Shown here piece after piece: positions 54,201-63,400 of a DNA stretch of 64,000 nucleotides. Within the stretch, counting starts at the first letter, position 1. Every line of letters begins with the position of its first letter. The translations under genes and the position numbers were made by a program. Below the pieces are notes generated by a model. The model ran no database searches and was not told the origin of the DNA. It saw only the letters and a program-made list of their open reading frames with translations. Source of the stretch: an uncultured Parabacteroides sp. (lineage in GTDB: Bacteria; Bacteroidota; Bacteroidia; Bacteroidales; Tannerellaceae); contig CALCST010000026.1 in the NCBI GenBank assembly GCA_937894065.1, forward strand, positions 1 to 64,000, read 5' to 3'.

Positions 54201-54491
54201 TTCCTACAGGAAAACGGAGTTCCAAGCACATTGGTATATTGGCCAAGCGAAACAGGCATGCAACCTCAGGCTTTGGATATGCTCCATGAAAAGAAAATCG
54301 ATATGGTTGTAAATATTCCACGCGATTTGTCTGTTGGAGAATTGGACAATGGTTACAGAATCCGCCGTGCTGCAACCGACTTGAATATTCCTCTGATAAC
54401 AAATGCTCGCCTTGCAAGTGCATTCATAAAAGCATTCTGCACATTATCTGTTGATGATATACAGATTAAGAGCTGGCAAGAATATAAGTAA
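51261..54491 (+). CDS. carB: Carbamoyl-phosphate synthase large subunit
   Basis: A 1076-residue CarB with the usual internal duplication: two ATP-grasp halves beginning [22 protein letters not shown] (about 9) and [22 protein letters not shown] (about 561), each with its phosphate and magnesium residues ([37 protein letters not shown]). The C-terminal methylglyoxal-synthase-like domain (about 935-1076; [19 protein letters not shown]) is the allosteric region. The length is standard and nothing is missing. A terminator follows. Confidence 0.97.
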   Translation: [1076 protein letters not shown]

Positions 54492-54529
54492 TTGAAGTTT
54501 TGCTAATTGCAAGACTTAAAAACTATGAT

Positions 54530-54585
54530 ATCCTGTGTTTACCGAAAGCAATGTTTGTTTTCGGTAAAACACAGGATTTTTTATT
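54530..54585 (+). terminator. Terminator of the carAB operon
   Basis: ATCCTGTGTTTACCGAAA pairs, with one bulged base, with TTTCGGTAAAACACAGGAT; TTTTTTATTTT follows. It starts 38 bases after the carB stop. Confidence 0.85.
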
Positions 54586-54613
54586 TTATCAGCCATACAC
54601 GCCAAAGCATTTT

Positions 54614-54645
54614 TTTGATTTATGTCAGAAAAAATCTTATTTTTG
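54614..54645 (+). promoter_or_regulatory. Promoter of the Crp/Fnr-type regulator
   Basis: TTTG (54614-54617), a 20-base spacer and TATTTTTG (54638-54645) match the consensus fully, 31 bases before the start codon. Confidence 0.7.
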
Positions 54646-54676
54646 CATTAAGAAGAGAAAATAGAATAGTTAAGGT

Positions 54677-55255
54677 ATGGATTTAAGTAAGCACATTGCA
54701 CAAAGAATTTCCGAGCTTTCATCACCGTTAAGCGAGGAATCATTGCAGAAAGTTGCCTCCATTTTAGTTAAGACTGAATTGAAAAAGAATTCGATGTATT
54801 TAAAAGAAGGAGAAGTAAGTAAGCACATAGGGTACGTTCATAAAGGAATGTTGCGTTTATATTATTACAAAAACAAACGTGACCTGACAGAGCATTTCGC
54901 CTGCGAAGGAACAAACTTTTTCTGTATAGAAAGTTTTTTCAGACAGAAACCAACTCGACTTATGATTGAAGCACTGGAAAACAGTATTGTTTACGGTCTG
55001 CCATACGACGAGCTTATGGAACTGATAAAAGAGAATTATGAAATAGAGGTAATGTATCGTACAATGATTGAAAATTCACTGATTCTTTCACAGCAAAAAG
55101 CTGATATGCTAAGATTTGAATCAGCAAATGAAAGATACTGCCGCTTGCTTAAGGAGCATCCGGAAATTATCCAAAGAGCTCCGCTTTCACATATAGCATC
55201 ATATCTTCTTATGACACCGGAAACATTAAGCCGTGTCAGAGCAAGCCTACTTTAA
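54677..55255 (+). CDS. Crp/Fnr family transcriptional regulator
   Basis: A 192-residue regulator with a cyclic-nucleotide-binding-like beta roll (about 25-115; KNSMYLKEGEVSKHIGYVHKGMLRLYYYKNKRDLTEHF) and a helix-turn-helix at the C terminus (APLSHIASYLLMTPETLSRVRASLL). It lacks the N-terminal cysteine cluster of Fnr, so it is unlikely to carry an iron-sulphur cluster. The beta roll lacks an obvious cAMP-binding RxS motif, so a ligand is uncertain. Regulators of this kind are frequent in Bacteroidetes and mostly uncharacterised. It is monocistronic, with its own consensus promoter. Confidence 0.88.
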   Translation: MDLSKHIAQRISELSSPLSEESLQKVASILVKTELKKNSMYLKEGEVSKHIGYVHKGMLRLYYYKNKRDLTEHFACEGTNFFCIESFFRQKPTRLMIEALENSIVYGLPYDELMELIKENYEIEVMYRTMIENSLILSQQKADMLRFESANERYCRLLKEHPEIIQRAPLSHIASYLLMTPETLSRVRASLL

Positions 55256-55331
55256 ATTTTGACAAATATCAATAAACGTTGATACATTAGTAAAATTGAT
55301 ATACATCAAACGACATTTGAAATAAAAGAAT

Positions 55332-55495
55332 TTACTTTGCAGTCGAAAACAGAACTATGAAAAAGTATTATTAAAAAGTTATATTGTTTGAGACAATATA
55401 TTTTTATAGGTGTTGGTAAAAAGGTAAAATGATTTAGGTTGTTTTTTATGATAACAAAGGACAATGATTACAAACTTTGTCCTTTGTTATTTTTT
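55332..55495 (+). ncRNA. Candidate small RNA sharing the GATTTAGG linker
   Basis: A TTACTTTG box (55332-55339) is followed by a hairpin ATATTGT-TTGAG-ACAATAT (55381-55400), the linker GATTTAGGTTGTTTTTTA (55431-55448) and a terminator (AACAAAGGACAA/TTTGTCCTTTGTT, 55453-55489, then ATTTTTTTA). The same 18-base linker precedes the terminator of the RNA at 3.8 kb. A five-codon frame (MKKYY, 55357-55374) lies before the first hairpin. The transcript would be about 150 bases from 55346. It is not a recognised family. Confidence 0.45.
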
Positions 55496-55497
55496 TA
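55453..55497 (+). terminator. Terminator of the 55.4-kb RNA
   Basis: AACAAAGGACAA pairs with TTGTCCTTTGTT around a 12-base loop and is followed by ATTTTTTTAT. Confidence 0.8.
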
Positions 55498-55508
55498 TGC
55501 CTAATCCT

Positions 55509-55566
55509 AAGTTTCGCAATCTAAACTTTAAGTGGAGAAGGAAACAAATTGACAAGATAAAAGAAC
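55509..55566. repeat. Dispersed repeat half-copy G
   Basis: AAGTTTCGCAATCTAAACTTT matches the inverted right end of copy D (AAGTTTCGCAATCTTAACTTT) at 20 of 21 positions, then GGAAACAAATTGACAAGA resembles the interior words. The opposite arm is missing. Confidence 0.6.
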
Positions 55567-55573
55567 TGTTCAA

Positions 55574-55657
55574 AATATATCCGGCCCCACACATCCGTCG
55601 GGCCGTATTAATTTCGAAATATATACGGCCCGGCGAAAGCGTGGGTTCGGATATATT
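55574..55657. repeat. Two-level palindrome
   Basis: The outer arms AATATATCCGGCCCCAC and GTGGGTTCGGATATATT (55574-55590, 55641-55657) pair at 15 of 17 positions, and the inner arms CGGGCCGTAT/ATACGGCCCG (55599-55608, 55623-55632) pair perfectly. TTATTTTG follows, so it may also end transcription. It shares AAATATATACGGCCC with the hairpin at 17.1 kb and sits right against the promoter of the kinase gene. Confidence 0.65.
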
Positions 55658-55661
55658 TTAT

Positions 55662-55692
55662 TTTGCTCTGCGAACGCCTTTTATTATATTTG
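55662..55692 (+). promoter_or_regulatory. Consensus promoter of the sugar kinase gene
   Basis: TTTG (55662-55665), a 19-base spacer and TATATTTG (55685-55692) form the best -33/-7 match in the window. It lies 28 bases before the ATG at 55721. Confidence 0.75.
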
Positions 55693-55720
55693 TGCATTAT
55701 AAATCAAAAACAATACCGTG

Positions 55721-56815
55721 ATGAAAACAAAACAAGAATTATTGAATATCCTTTCACATTTTGAATTGACAGAAAAGGTTGTTGATGCTGAACCTTTTGG
55801 CAACGGACATATCAATGACACTCTGAAAGTCACAAACGAAAAAGGAGAAATCAAATATGTTTTGCAGCGTATCAATCATTTGATATTTACTAATGTTGAA
55901 ATGCTTCAGAACAATGTGCAAACTGTTACTACACATATCAGAAAGAAATTAGAAGCTAAAGGCGTTGATGATATTGACCGTAAAGTCCTTACTTTCATAC
56001 CTTCAAAAGATGGTAAATCTTATTATTTTGACGGCGACAGCTATTGGAGAGTTTGTCTTTTCATTCCAAGAAGTGTAAGCTACGAAGAAGTTACTCCGGA
56101 ATTATCATACGAAGCAGGAAAAGCTTTCGGTGAATTCCAGGCAATGCTAGCAGACCTTCCGGAAGGAGCACTAGGCGAAACTATTCCAAACTTCCATAAT
56201 ATGGAGTTCCGTCTTCAGCAATTCCGTGAAGCAATAGCTGAAAATAAGGCTGGACGATTGGATGAAGTAAAGGAGCTTGTTGATGAAATTGAAAAGCGCG
56301 CCGAAGCAATGTGCATTCAGGAACGCCTTTATCGTGAAGGAAAACTTAAGAAACGCACCAATCACTGCGATACTAAAGTCAACAATATATTATTCGACGC
56401 TGACGAGAAAAAAGTATTGTGCGTAATTGACCTTGATACTGTTATGCCAGGTTTCGTTTTGTCAGACATTGGAGATTTTATAAGAACTGCCGGGAATACT
56501 GGTGCAGAAGATGACAAGAACCTTGATAATGTAGGATTGAATATGCCTATTTTTGAAGCATACACAAAAGGATATATGGAAACAGCGAAAGCATTCCTTA
56601 CTCCTGAAGAAATCAAGTTATTGCCTTATGGCGGACGACTTCTGACTTATATGCAAACTGTTCGCTTCCTTACTGATTATATCAACGGTGATACTTATTA
56701 TAAAATCCATTACCCGGAACATAATCTGGTAAGAACACGCGCTCAGTTCAAACATTTACAGAGTTTGGAAGAAAATGCTGCGGCAATGGATGAATTCATG
56801 AAACAGTGGCTATAA
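55721..56815 (+). CDS. Phosphotransferase-family sugar kinase (N-acetylhexosamine kinase-like)
   Basis: A 364-residue kinase of the aminoglycoside/choline phosphotransferase fold, most like bifidobacterial N-acetylhexosamine 1-kinase (NahK). The start FGNGHINDTLKV is the nucleotide loop, YVLQRINH holds the ATP lysine region, NHCDTKVNNILF (about 215-226) is the catalytic HxDxxxxN block, and CVIDLDTVMPG the metal-binding motif. It would phosphorylate GlcNAc, GalNAc or a similar sugar at C1 for salvage; other acceptors are possible. The frame opens at a GTG three bases earlier, but the ATG is preferred. SOD follows 60 bases later in the same direction. Confidence 0.82.
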   Translation: MKTKQELLNILSHFELTEKVVDAEPFGNGHINDTLKVTNEKGEIKYVLQRINHLIFTNVEMLQNNVQTVTTHIRKKLEAKGVDDIDRKVLTFIPSKDGKSYYFDGDSYWRVCLFIPRSVSYEEVTPELSYEAGKAFGEFQAMLADLPEGALGETIPNFHNMEFRLQQFREAIAENKAGRLDEVKELVDEIEKRAEAMCIQERLYREGKLKKRTNHCDTKVNNILFDADEKKVLCVIDLDTVMPGFVLSDIGDFIRTAGNTGAEDDKNLDNVGLNMPIFEAYTKGYMETAKAFLTPEEIKLLPYGGRLLTYMQTVRFLTDYINGDTYYKIHYPEHNLVRTRAQFKHLQSLEENAAAMDEFMKQWL

Positions 56816-56875
56816 CTCCACAAGTTATAGCACGTGCAAAACTTTAGTTATTAACTATCTAAAATCATTACTAGT

Positions 56876-57457
56876 ATGAAGCACGAACTTATAAAGCTTC
56901 CTTATGAAGCTAACGCTCTTGAGCCTGTCATTTCTCAAAAGACAATTGAGTTTCATCACGGGAAGCATCTCCAGGCTTATGTAAACAATCTGAATAATCT
57001 GATTGCTGGAACTAAATATGAGAATATGAGCCTTGAAGATATTGTAAAAGATTCAGAAGGCGGTATTTTCAACAATGCGGGACAAATTCTGAATCATAAT
57101 ATGTATTTCCAGCAATTCTCGCCGGACGCAAACGGCAGACCTGACGAAATCCTGTTGGAAGCTATTCAGGCAGAATGGCAAACATTTGAAAACTTCCAGA
57201 AAGAATTCAATGCTGCAGCTGCAAGTCTGTTTGGTTCCGGTTGGGTGTGGCTCGCTGCTGATAAAGACAAAAAACTGAGTATACAGAAAGAAAGCAATGC
57301 AGGAAATCCTTTGACTAAAGGATTACAGCCAATCCTCTGTTTCGATGTTTGGGAACATGCATATTATCTCGACTACCAGAACAGACGAGCTGACCATATT
57401 GCTGCTCTTTGGAATATTATTGACTGGAATGTAATAGAAGAAAGATACAGAAGCTAA
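56876..57457 (+). CDS. sodB: Iron/manganese superoxide dismutase
   Basis: A 193-residue cytoplasmic superoxide dismutase. The metal ligands are H27 (EFHHGKH), H74 (ILNHNMYF), D157 and H161 (FDVWEHAYYLDY), all in place. The active-site water partner is Q70 (NNAGQILNH), the position used by iron enzymes, so iron is favoured; Bacteroides SODs are often cambialistic. It protects this anaerobe on oxygen exposure and complements the OxyR block at 6.5-8.2 kb. It is convergent with the LytTR regulator, four bases between stop codons, with no terminator hairpin visible there. Confidence 0.95.
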   Translation: MKHELIKLPYEANALEPVISQKTIEFHHGKHLQAYVNNLNNLIAGTKYENMSLEDIVKDSEGGIFNNAGQILNHNMYFQQFSPDANGRPDEILLEAIQAEWQTFENFQKEFNAAAASLFGSGWVWLAADKDKKLSIQKESNAGNPLTKGLQPILCFDVWEHAYYLDYQNRRADHIAALWNIIDWNVIEERYRS

Positions 57458-57461
57458 TAAT

Positions 57462-58169
57462 CTACTTCAGTTTATTCAGGAAATCTTCCATATATGTTCG
57501 TCCAATCGGAACACAAACTCCTTTCCAAGAGAGTTGTATCTGGTTGGACGAATAACTTAATATAGCTTTCTTTGCCACTATATATGATTTATGAACCCGT
57601 ATGAAAAGTCCTTTCGGAAGCATATTAAATATAGACTTCATACTGGTTCTCGACAAAACATAACTGCCACTGCTACGCCTGTAAATCTTAGTGTAGTTTT
57701 CCATTGCTTCAATATAAATAATATCATCAACCGGAATAACAACATTATTATACTCCTGCTTCACTACTATTGTTTCCTGAGGCTGGGTTTTCTGAACTTT
57801 GCTTTCCATCGCCTCTATCCTCCTCAAAGCTTTATCCACAGCCTTTTCAAAACGCTCATAAGCAAATGGCTTATGTAGAAAGTCAACTGCGTCAAGATTG
57901 AATCCTTCGAGAGCAAATGAAGCATGTGCTGTTGTGAATATAAACACACATTCTTTTGGAAGAATATTTGCAATTTCCAATCCGCTGATACTGTTCATCT
58001 GAATATCCAGAAAAACCAAATTGGGTTTCTGACGGATAATTTCCTCCAGACCAATGCGAGGCTCACAATACGTCTGCAGCTCCATTCCGCCTTTACGGTT
58101 GCAGAAACTGCGTATAATGGTGAGAGCTAAAGGCTCGTCATCAATAGCTATACAGGAAATATTTCTCAT
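57462..58169 (-). CDS. LytTR-type response regulator
   Basis: A 235-residue regulator: receiver domain (1-115, acceptor D55 in LVFLDIQMNSISG, with DDE at 10-12 and K101 in FLHKPF) and a LytTR DNA-binding domain (about 135-232; IIYIEAMENYTKIYRR, GLFIRVHKSYIVAKKAI). It is encoded 27 bases downstream of its histidine kinase. A divergent RND efflux operon starts 137 bases from the kinase start, so regulation of efflux is plausible but unproven. No repeated LytTR sites were identified. Confidence 0.9.
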   Translation of the reverse strand: MRNISCIAIDDEPLALTIIRSFCNRKGGMELQTYCEPRIGLEEIIRQKPNLVFLDIQMNSISGLEIANILPKECVFIFTTAHASFALEGFNLDAVDFLHKPFAYERFEKAVDKALRRIEAMESKVQKTQPQETIVVKQEYNNVVIPVDDIIYIEAMENYTKIYRRSSGSYVLSRTSMKSIFNMLPKGLFIRVHKSYIVAKKAILSYSSNQIQLSWKGVCVPIGRTYMEDFLNKLK

Positions 58170-58196
58170 AATATTCTTCTATATTCTGTTTTTACA

Positions 58197-59201
58197 TTAT
58201 AATAGGTTTATAACCAATCTTGTCTCATACAATTCTCCATTATATCCGGCAGATAATTTAAACTTACCCGGATAAAGAAGTTCCAGGCGTTTACGGCAAT
58301 TCTCAATTCCTACAGCAGATACAATATCATTTCTGTCACGCATAATCTTGTTTTTGGTTTCAAAATCCAAAACGCCATTACTAACTTTTATTCTTATGGT
58401 GATACAGCAATCCTCATCTGACGATGCTCCATATTTGAAAGCATTTTCCACAAATGTTATCAGAATCATTGGCGGAATCATCATTTTGTCGTTATCTATT
58501 TCAGAAACAAAGTCTATTGTAGTATGATGATTAAGGCGAAGCTTCTGCAAATCCACATATTGCCTGATATAATTTATCTCACTGCCAATATCTATGTAAT
58601 CCGAAGTTGCCTGAGAATACATATACTTTAGAATATTGGAGAATTTAATGAAAGCAGTTTCCGTATGTTCCGATTGTGATATTACCAAAGCATAAAGCGA
58701 ATTCAGAGTATTAAAAAGGAAATGAGGATTAATCTGGGATTTATATAACGACAATTCCGCCTTGTCTTTCTCTGCTTCAATTTCGTGTTTGGAAATTATC
58801 TGCCTAAACAGTTCGAACAACAGTTCGATTGCCAAGGAAAAGCCTGTTACAACCCAAAAGAAAAACCAGACCGTTTGTGAACGCAAGTGTTGCCTGGTTG
58901 TTTGTGGTAAAGGCGACCGCGATGAATTTTCGGTAAAAGGAACTAGACTGACAAGTTCCGTTGCGAGTAAAAGAACAATTATTATCGCACAAACCTGCCA
59001 ATATTTCTTCTGCATAACCAAAGATGGAATCTTCACTTTTCTATATACAAAATACAATATATAAAGATATGCGATAAGTATGAGTAGGAATGTTGTCTGA
59101 TAAACAATCCATTTGTCAACCGGCAAAATCATTATCAGCATTGGCAGGAACACCAAGCAAAATAACAAGTCAATATATAGAGTTATCTTATTCTGTTTCA
59201 T
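58197..59201 (-). CDS. LytS-type sensor histidine kinase
   Basis: A 334-residue membrane kinase. I use the ATG at 59201 (MKQNKITLYIDLLFC) rather than 59228. Four hydrophobic helices (about 8-135) precede the His_kinase domain (SLYKSQINPHFLFNTLNSLYAL, phospho-histidine in the NPHFLFN motif) and a HATPase domain (LITFVENAFKYGAS and VGIENCRKRLELLYPG). Such kinases have only short loops outside the membrane and often sense membrane or small-molecule cues. It pairs with the LytTR regulator immediately downstream. Confidence 0.9.
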   Translation of the reverse strand: MKQNKITLYIDLLFCLVFLPMLIMILPVDKWIVYQTTFLLILIAYLYILYFVYRKVKIPSLVMQKKYWQVCAIIIVLLLATELVSLVPFTENSSRSPLPQTTRQHLRSQTVWFFFWVVTGFSLAIELLFELFRQIISKHEIEAEKDKAELSLYKSQINPHFLFNTLNSLYALVISQSEHTETAFIKFSNILKYMYSQATSDYIDIGSEINYIRQYVDLQKLRLNHHTTIDFVSEIDNDKMMIPPMILITFVENAFKYGASSDEDCCITIRIKVSNGVLDFETKNKIMRDRNDIVSAVGIENCRKRLELLYPGKFKLSAGYNGELYETRLVINLL

Positions 59202-59338
59202 ATCACAAAAATACAGTAATACCAGCATTTTGACAAACTTATGTTATTCCGGATATCATCACTTTCACGTCGTTTGTCAACACTAATTTCATACTAAGCA
59301 TTTAGTCTGTATAGATTTGTAGAAAACACTCGATAAAC

Positions 59339-60421
59339 ATGAAATATCTAACTTTTTTATGCATTCTTTCTTTGGCTCTTGCCGGTTGTAAACAAAACAA
59401 GGGAAACACGCAAGATGCACAATACCAGACAATGACTATTGAAGCAAGTGACCGTTTGCTGAACTCAGAATTTGCAGCAGCAATAAGTGGAAAACAGTAT
59501 GTTGAAATACGTCCTCAGGTTAGCGGAACGATAACCAGGATTTGTATAAACGAAGGTGATTTAGTTAAAAAAGGACAACTTCTGTTCGTAATAGATCAGG
59601 TTCCGTATAAAGCAGCCCTTGAAACTGCCATTGCCAATGTGAAAATGGCTGAAGCCAAACTGGAAACAGCAAAGCTCACAGCAGACAGTAAAAAAGAACT
59701 TTTCAAGGAAAATGTGATTTCTGAATTTGACTTAAAAACTGCGCAAAACGCATATCTGGAAGCTAAAGCTTACTTGGCACAGACAAAAGCAGAAGAAGTA
59801 AATGCAAGAAACAATCTTTCTTATACCGAAGTTAAAAGTCCTGTTAACGGATTTGCCAGTATGATTCCTTATCGTGTAGGCGCACTTGTGAGCAGCAGTA
59901 TTGCAGAACCGCTGGTTACCGTTTCAGACGACAGCAACGTAAATGTTTATTTTTCCATGGCAGAGAATCAGATTCTGGACATTTTGCAACAATATGGCTC
60001 TTTGCATAAAGCTATAGAAAATCTGCCGGAAGTAAGTCTTAAGCTCAGCAACGGAAAAGAATATAATCTGAAAGGACGCATCGACGCTATCAGCGGAACA
60101 ATAGATGAATCAACAGGAGCAGTAAGCTTGAGAGCCACTTTCCCTAATCCCGACGGCTTGCTAAGAAACGGTGGTAGCGGAACTGTGTTGCTTCCGTACG
60201 AACGTAAAGGCTGTATTGTTATTCCTCAAACAGCAACATATGAAATTCAGAACAAGACATTTGTACTGAAAGTTGTTGACGGATATGCAAAATCAACTGA
60301 CATTGAAGTATTCCACCTCAACAACGGCACAGAATATATCGTTGAATCCGGACTTCAGCCTGGAGAAGAAATCATTTCAGAAGGCGCGGGTCTGATTAGT
60401 GATGGAACAAAGGTTAAATAA
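59339..60421 (+). CDS. RND efflux membrane-fusion (periplasmic adaptor) lipoprotein
   Basis: A 360-residue adaptor protein anchored by a lipid (LALAGC, Cys17). The barrel-sandwich hybrid (VEIRPQVSGTITRICINEGDLVKKGQLLFVID, about 55-90), an alpha-helical hairpin (about 95-150), the second lipoyl half (VKSPVNGFASMIPYRVGALV) and the beta-barrel (GRIDAISGTIDESTGAVSLRATFPNPDGLLRNG) are all recognisable. It links the inner-membrane pump to the outer-membrane channel, and 17 bases separate it from the pump gene. The order adaptor-pump-channel is standard for Bacteroides tripartite efflux systems. Confidence 0.94.
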   Translation: MKYLTFLCILSLALAGCKQNKGNTQDAQYQTMTIEASDRLLNSEFAAAISGKQYVEIRPQVSGTITRICINEGDLVKKGQLLFVIDQVPYKAALETAIANVKMAEAKLETAKLTADSKKELFKENVISEFDLKTAQNAYLEAKAYLAQTKAEEVNARNNLSYTEVKSPVNGFASMIPYRVGALVSSSIAEPLVTVSDDSNVNVYFSMAENQILDILQQYGSLHKAIENLPEVSLKLSNGKEYNLKGRIDAISGTIDESTGAVSLRATFPNPDGLLRNGGSGTVLLPYERKGCIVIPQTATYEIQNKTFVLKVVDGYAKSTDIEVFHLNNGTEYIVESGLQPGEEIISEGAGLISDGTKVK

Positions 60422-60438
60422 CAGAAAAAACATCTCAT

Positions 60439-63400
60439 ATGAAAATACAGACATTTATTGACCGTCCTATTTTTGCCGGAGTAATTTCTGTTACAATTAT
60501 AATAATTGGTCTGATAGGACTTTCACAGCTTCCTATCGAACAATTCCCTGAAATTGCTCCGCCTACTGTGAAGGTTTCGGCCACATACACTGGTGCTAAT
60601 GCCGAAACTGTAATGAAGAGTGTCAATGTTCCTTTGGAAGAAGCCATAAATGGTGTTGAAAATATGTCGTATATGGTTTCAACTGCTGCCAACACAGGAA
60701 CTGCAAGTATAACTGTTTATTTCAGACAGGGAACTGATGCCGATATGGCTTTGGTTAACGTGCAGAACAGAATTGCTACGGCACAAGGACTTCTTCCTGC
60801 CGAAGTAACAAAAACCGGTATTACCGTCAGAAAAAGACAGACCAGTAATATCAAATCTCTGGCGCTTTATAGTCCGGACGGCTCGTTCGATGAAAGTTTC
60901 TTGAACAATTACCTGAAGATAAACATCGAACCTAGATTGTCCCGAATTCCCGGTGTCGGTGAAGTTAACGTAATGGGTTCAGACTATTCGCTCCGAATTT
61001 GGCTAAATCCGCTTAAAATGGCACGATATGGTTTGGTGCCTAGTGACATAACACAAGTTCTGGACGAACAGAACGTGGAAGCTCCAACAGGAACTTTAGG
61101 TGCTGACTCGGAAAATACATTCCAGTATGTTCTGAAATACCGCGGCCGCTATGAAGAAGAAAAGGATTACGAAAGCCTTGTGGTCCGCTCATTGCCGAAT
61201 GGCGAAATCCTAAGACTTAAAGATATTGCACGAATAGAGTTAGGCTCAATGAGCTACACATACATCGGCGAAGTAAACGGTCTTCCTGGCGCAAACTGTA
61301 TGATAGCACAGACATCAGGCTCAAATGCCAATGAAATTATCAAGCAGATTGACAGCGAAGCAGAGAAAATCAGAGAAACTCTTCCCAAAGGAATGGAGCT
61401 GGTGGACTTGATGAGTTCGAAAGACTTCCTGGATGCTTCTATCAAGAGTGTGGTAAAGACTTTGATTGAGGCTATTATCCTCGTTGTTCTTGTTGTTTAT
61501 GTTTTCTTGCAGAGTCTGCGCTCAAGTATTATACCGACTATTGCGATTATCGTAAGTCTTATCGGAACATTTGCCTTCCTTTATGCTGCCGGCTTCAGTC
61601 TGAATATGCTGACGCTCTTCGCTCTTGTTCTTGTAATCGGAACGGTGGTTGACGATGCCATCGTTGTGGTGGAGGCCGTTCAGGCTAAGTTCGACGAAGG
61701 ATATGTTTCCTCTTATCATGCCACAATTGATGCTATGGACAATATTACCTCAGCATTGATTACAACTACATTCGTTTTCATGGCGGTGTTTATTCCGGTA
61801 TGTTTCATTGGAGGAACAACAGGTACATTCTACACGCAATTCGGTCTGACAATGGCTGTTGCCGTTGCCATATCAGCGCTCAACGCTCTTACGTTCTCTC
61901 CTGCCCTTTGTGCTTTGATTATGACTCCACACACAACCGGCGAGAATGGAGAAAAGATGAGTTTCTCCTCACGATTCCACGTTGCATTTGACGCATCATT
62001 CCAGAGAATGGTGAACAAATACAAATTCGGCGTTTTCTTCTTCCTGAAAAGGAAATGGCTTGCCGGCGCATTACTGATTGCCGCATTCTCCGGCTTATTT
62101 GTTCTGATGAAAACAACGAAAACAGGTCTTGTTCCTCAGGAAGATATGGGAACTATATTCATGAACATACAAACTCCTCCGGGAAGTAACCTTAGCGAAA
62201 CAAAGCGTGTAATGGATATGGTTGAAAAACGTATCAAAGACATCGAGGAAATAAAAATGTATTCCAAAATTACCGGTAACAGTATAATAAACGGACAAGG
62301 CGCATCAAACGGACAGTTTATCATCAGACTGAAAGACTGGTCGGAACGTGAAGGAAAAGAACACGACATAAATGCCGTCATAAACAAAATCTACAGTCTG
62401 ACCGACGATATCAAAGGCGCCACAATCCGAGCATTCGGCCAGCCGATGATTTCCGGTTATGGTGTAAGTAACGGTTTCGAATTATACGTTCAGGACCAGA
62501 AAGGCGGAAGCATAGAAGATTTGCTGAAATACACCAGAAATATGATTGACGAAATGAACAAACGTCCGGAAATATCCAAAGCTTATACATCATTCGACAC
62601 TAAATACCCTCAATATATGGTGGAAGTAGATGCTGCTCTATGTAAAAGGAACAACGTCTCTCCATCGGATGTACTATCAACTCTGTCCGGATATATAGGT
62701 GGAAACTATGCTTCTAATATGAACCGATTCTCAAAGCTGTATCGTGTGATGATTCAGGCTTCGCCGGAATTCCGCCTCGACAAGGAATCATTGAACAATA
62801 TCTTTGTCAGAACATCAGACGGCGAAATGTCTCCAATCGGACAATATCTGAAACTAACCAGAGTTTACGGTTCCGAAATCCTTACACGATTCAACCTGTT
62901 CTCCGCAATATCCATTAACGGAGTGCCGGCAGACGGATACAGTTCAGGTCAGGCTATTCAGGCAATCCGTGAAGTTGCGAAACAAACCTTGCCGGCAGGC
63001 TATGGATATGAATTCGGCGGTATGTCGCGCGAGGAAGCATCAACAGGAAATATGGCAGCGCTGGTGTTCTTCATTTGTGTTGTTTTCATTTACCTTATCC
63101 TTTGTGCGCTCTACGAAAGTATGTTCATTCCAATGGCTGTGATTCTTTCCGTTCCTTTCGGATTGGCAGGAAGTTTCTTATTCGCCAAAGTATTCGGATT
63201 GGAAAACAACATTTACATGCAGACAGGTTTGATTATGCTGATAGGTTTGCTTTCAAAAACTGCAATTCTTCTGACCGAATATGCATCTGAAAGAAGAAAG
63301 CACGGAATGAGCATTGCGCAAGCCGCCCTTTCTGCAGCTAAAGTTCGTCTTCGTCCGATTCTTATGACTTCATTGACTATGATTTTCGGTCTTCTGCCAA

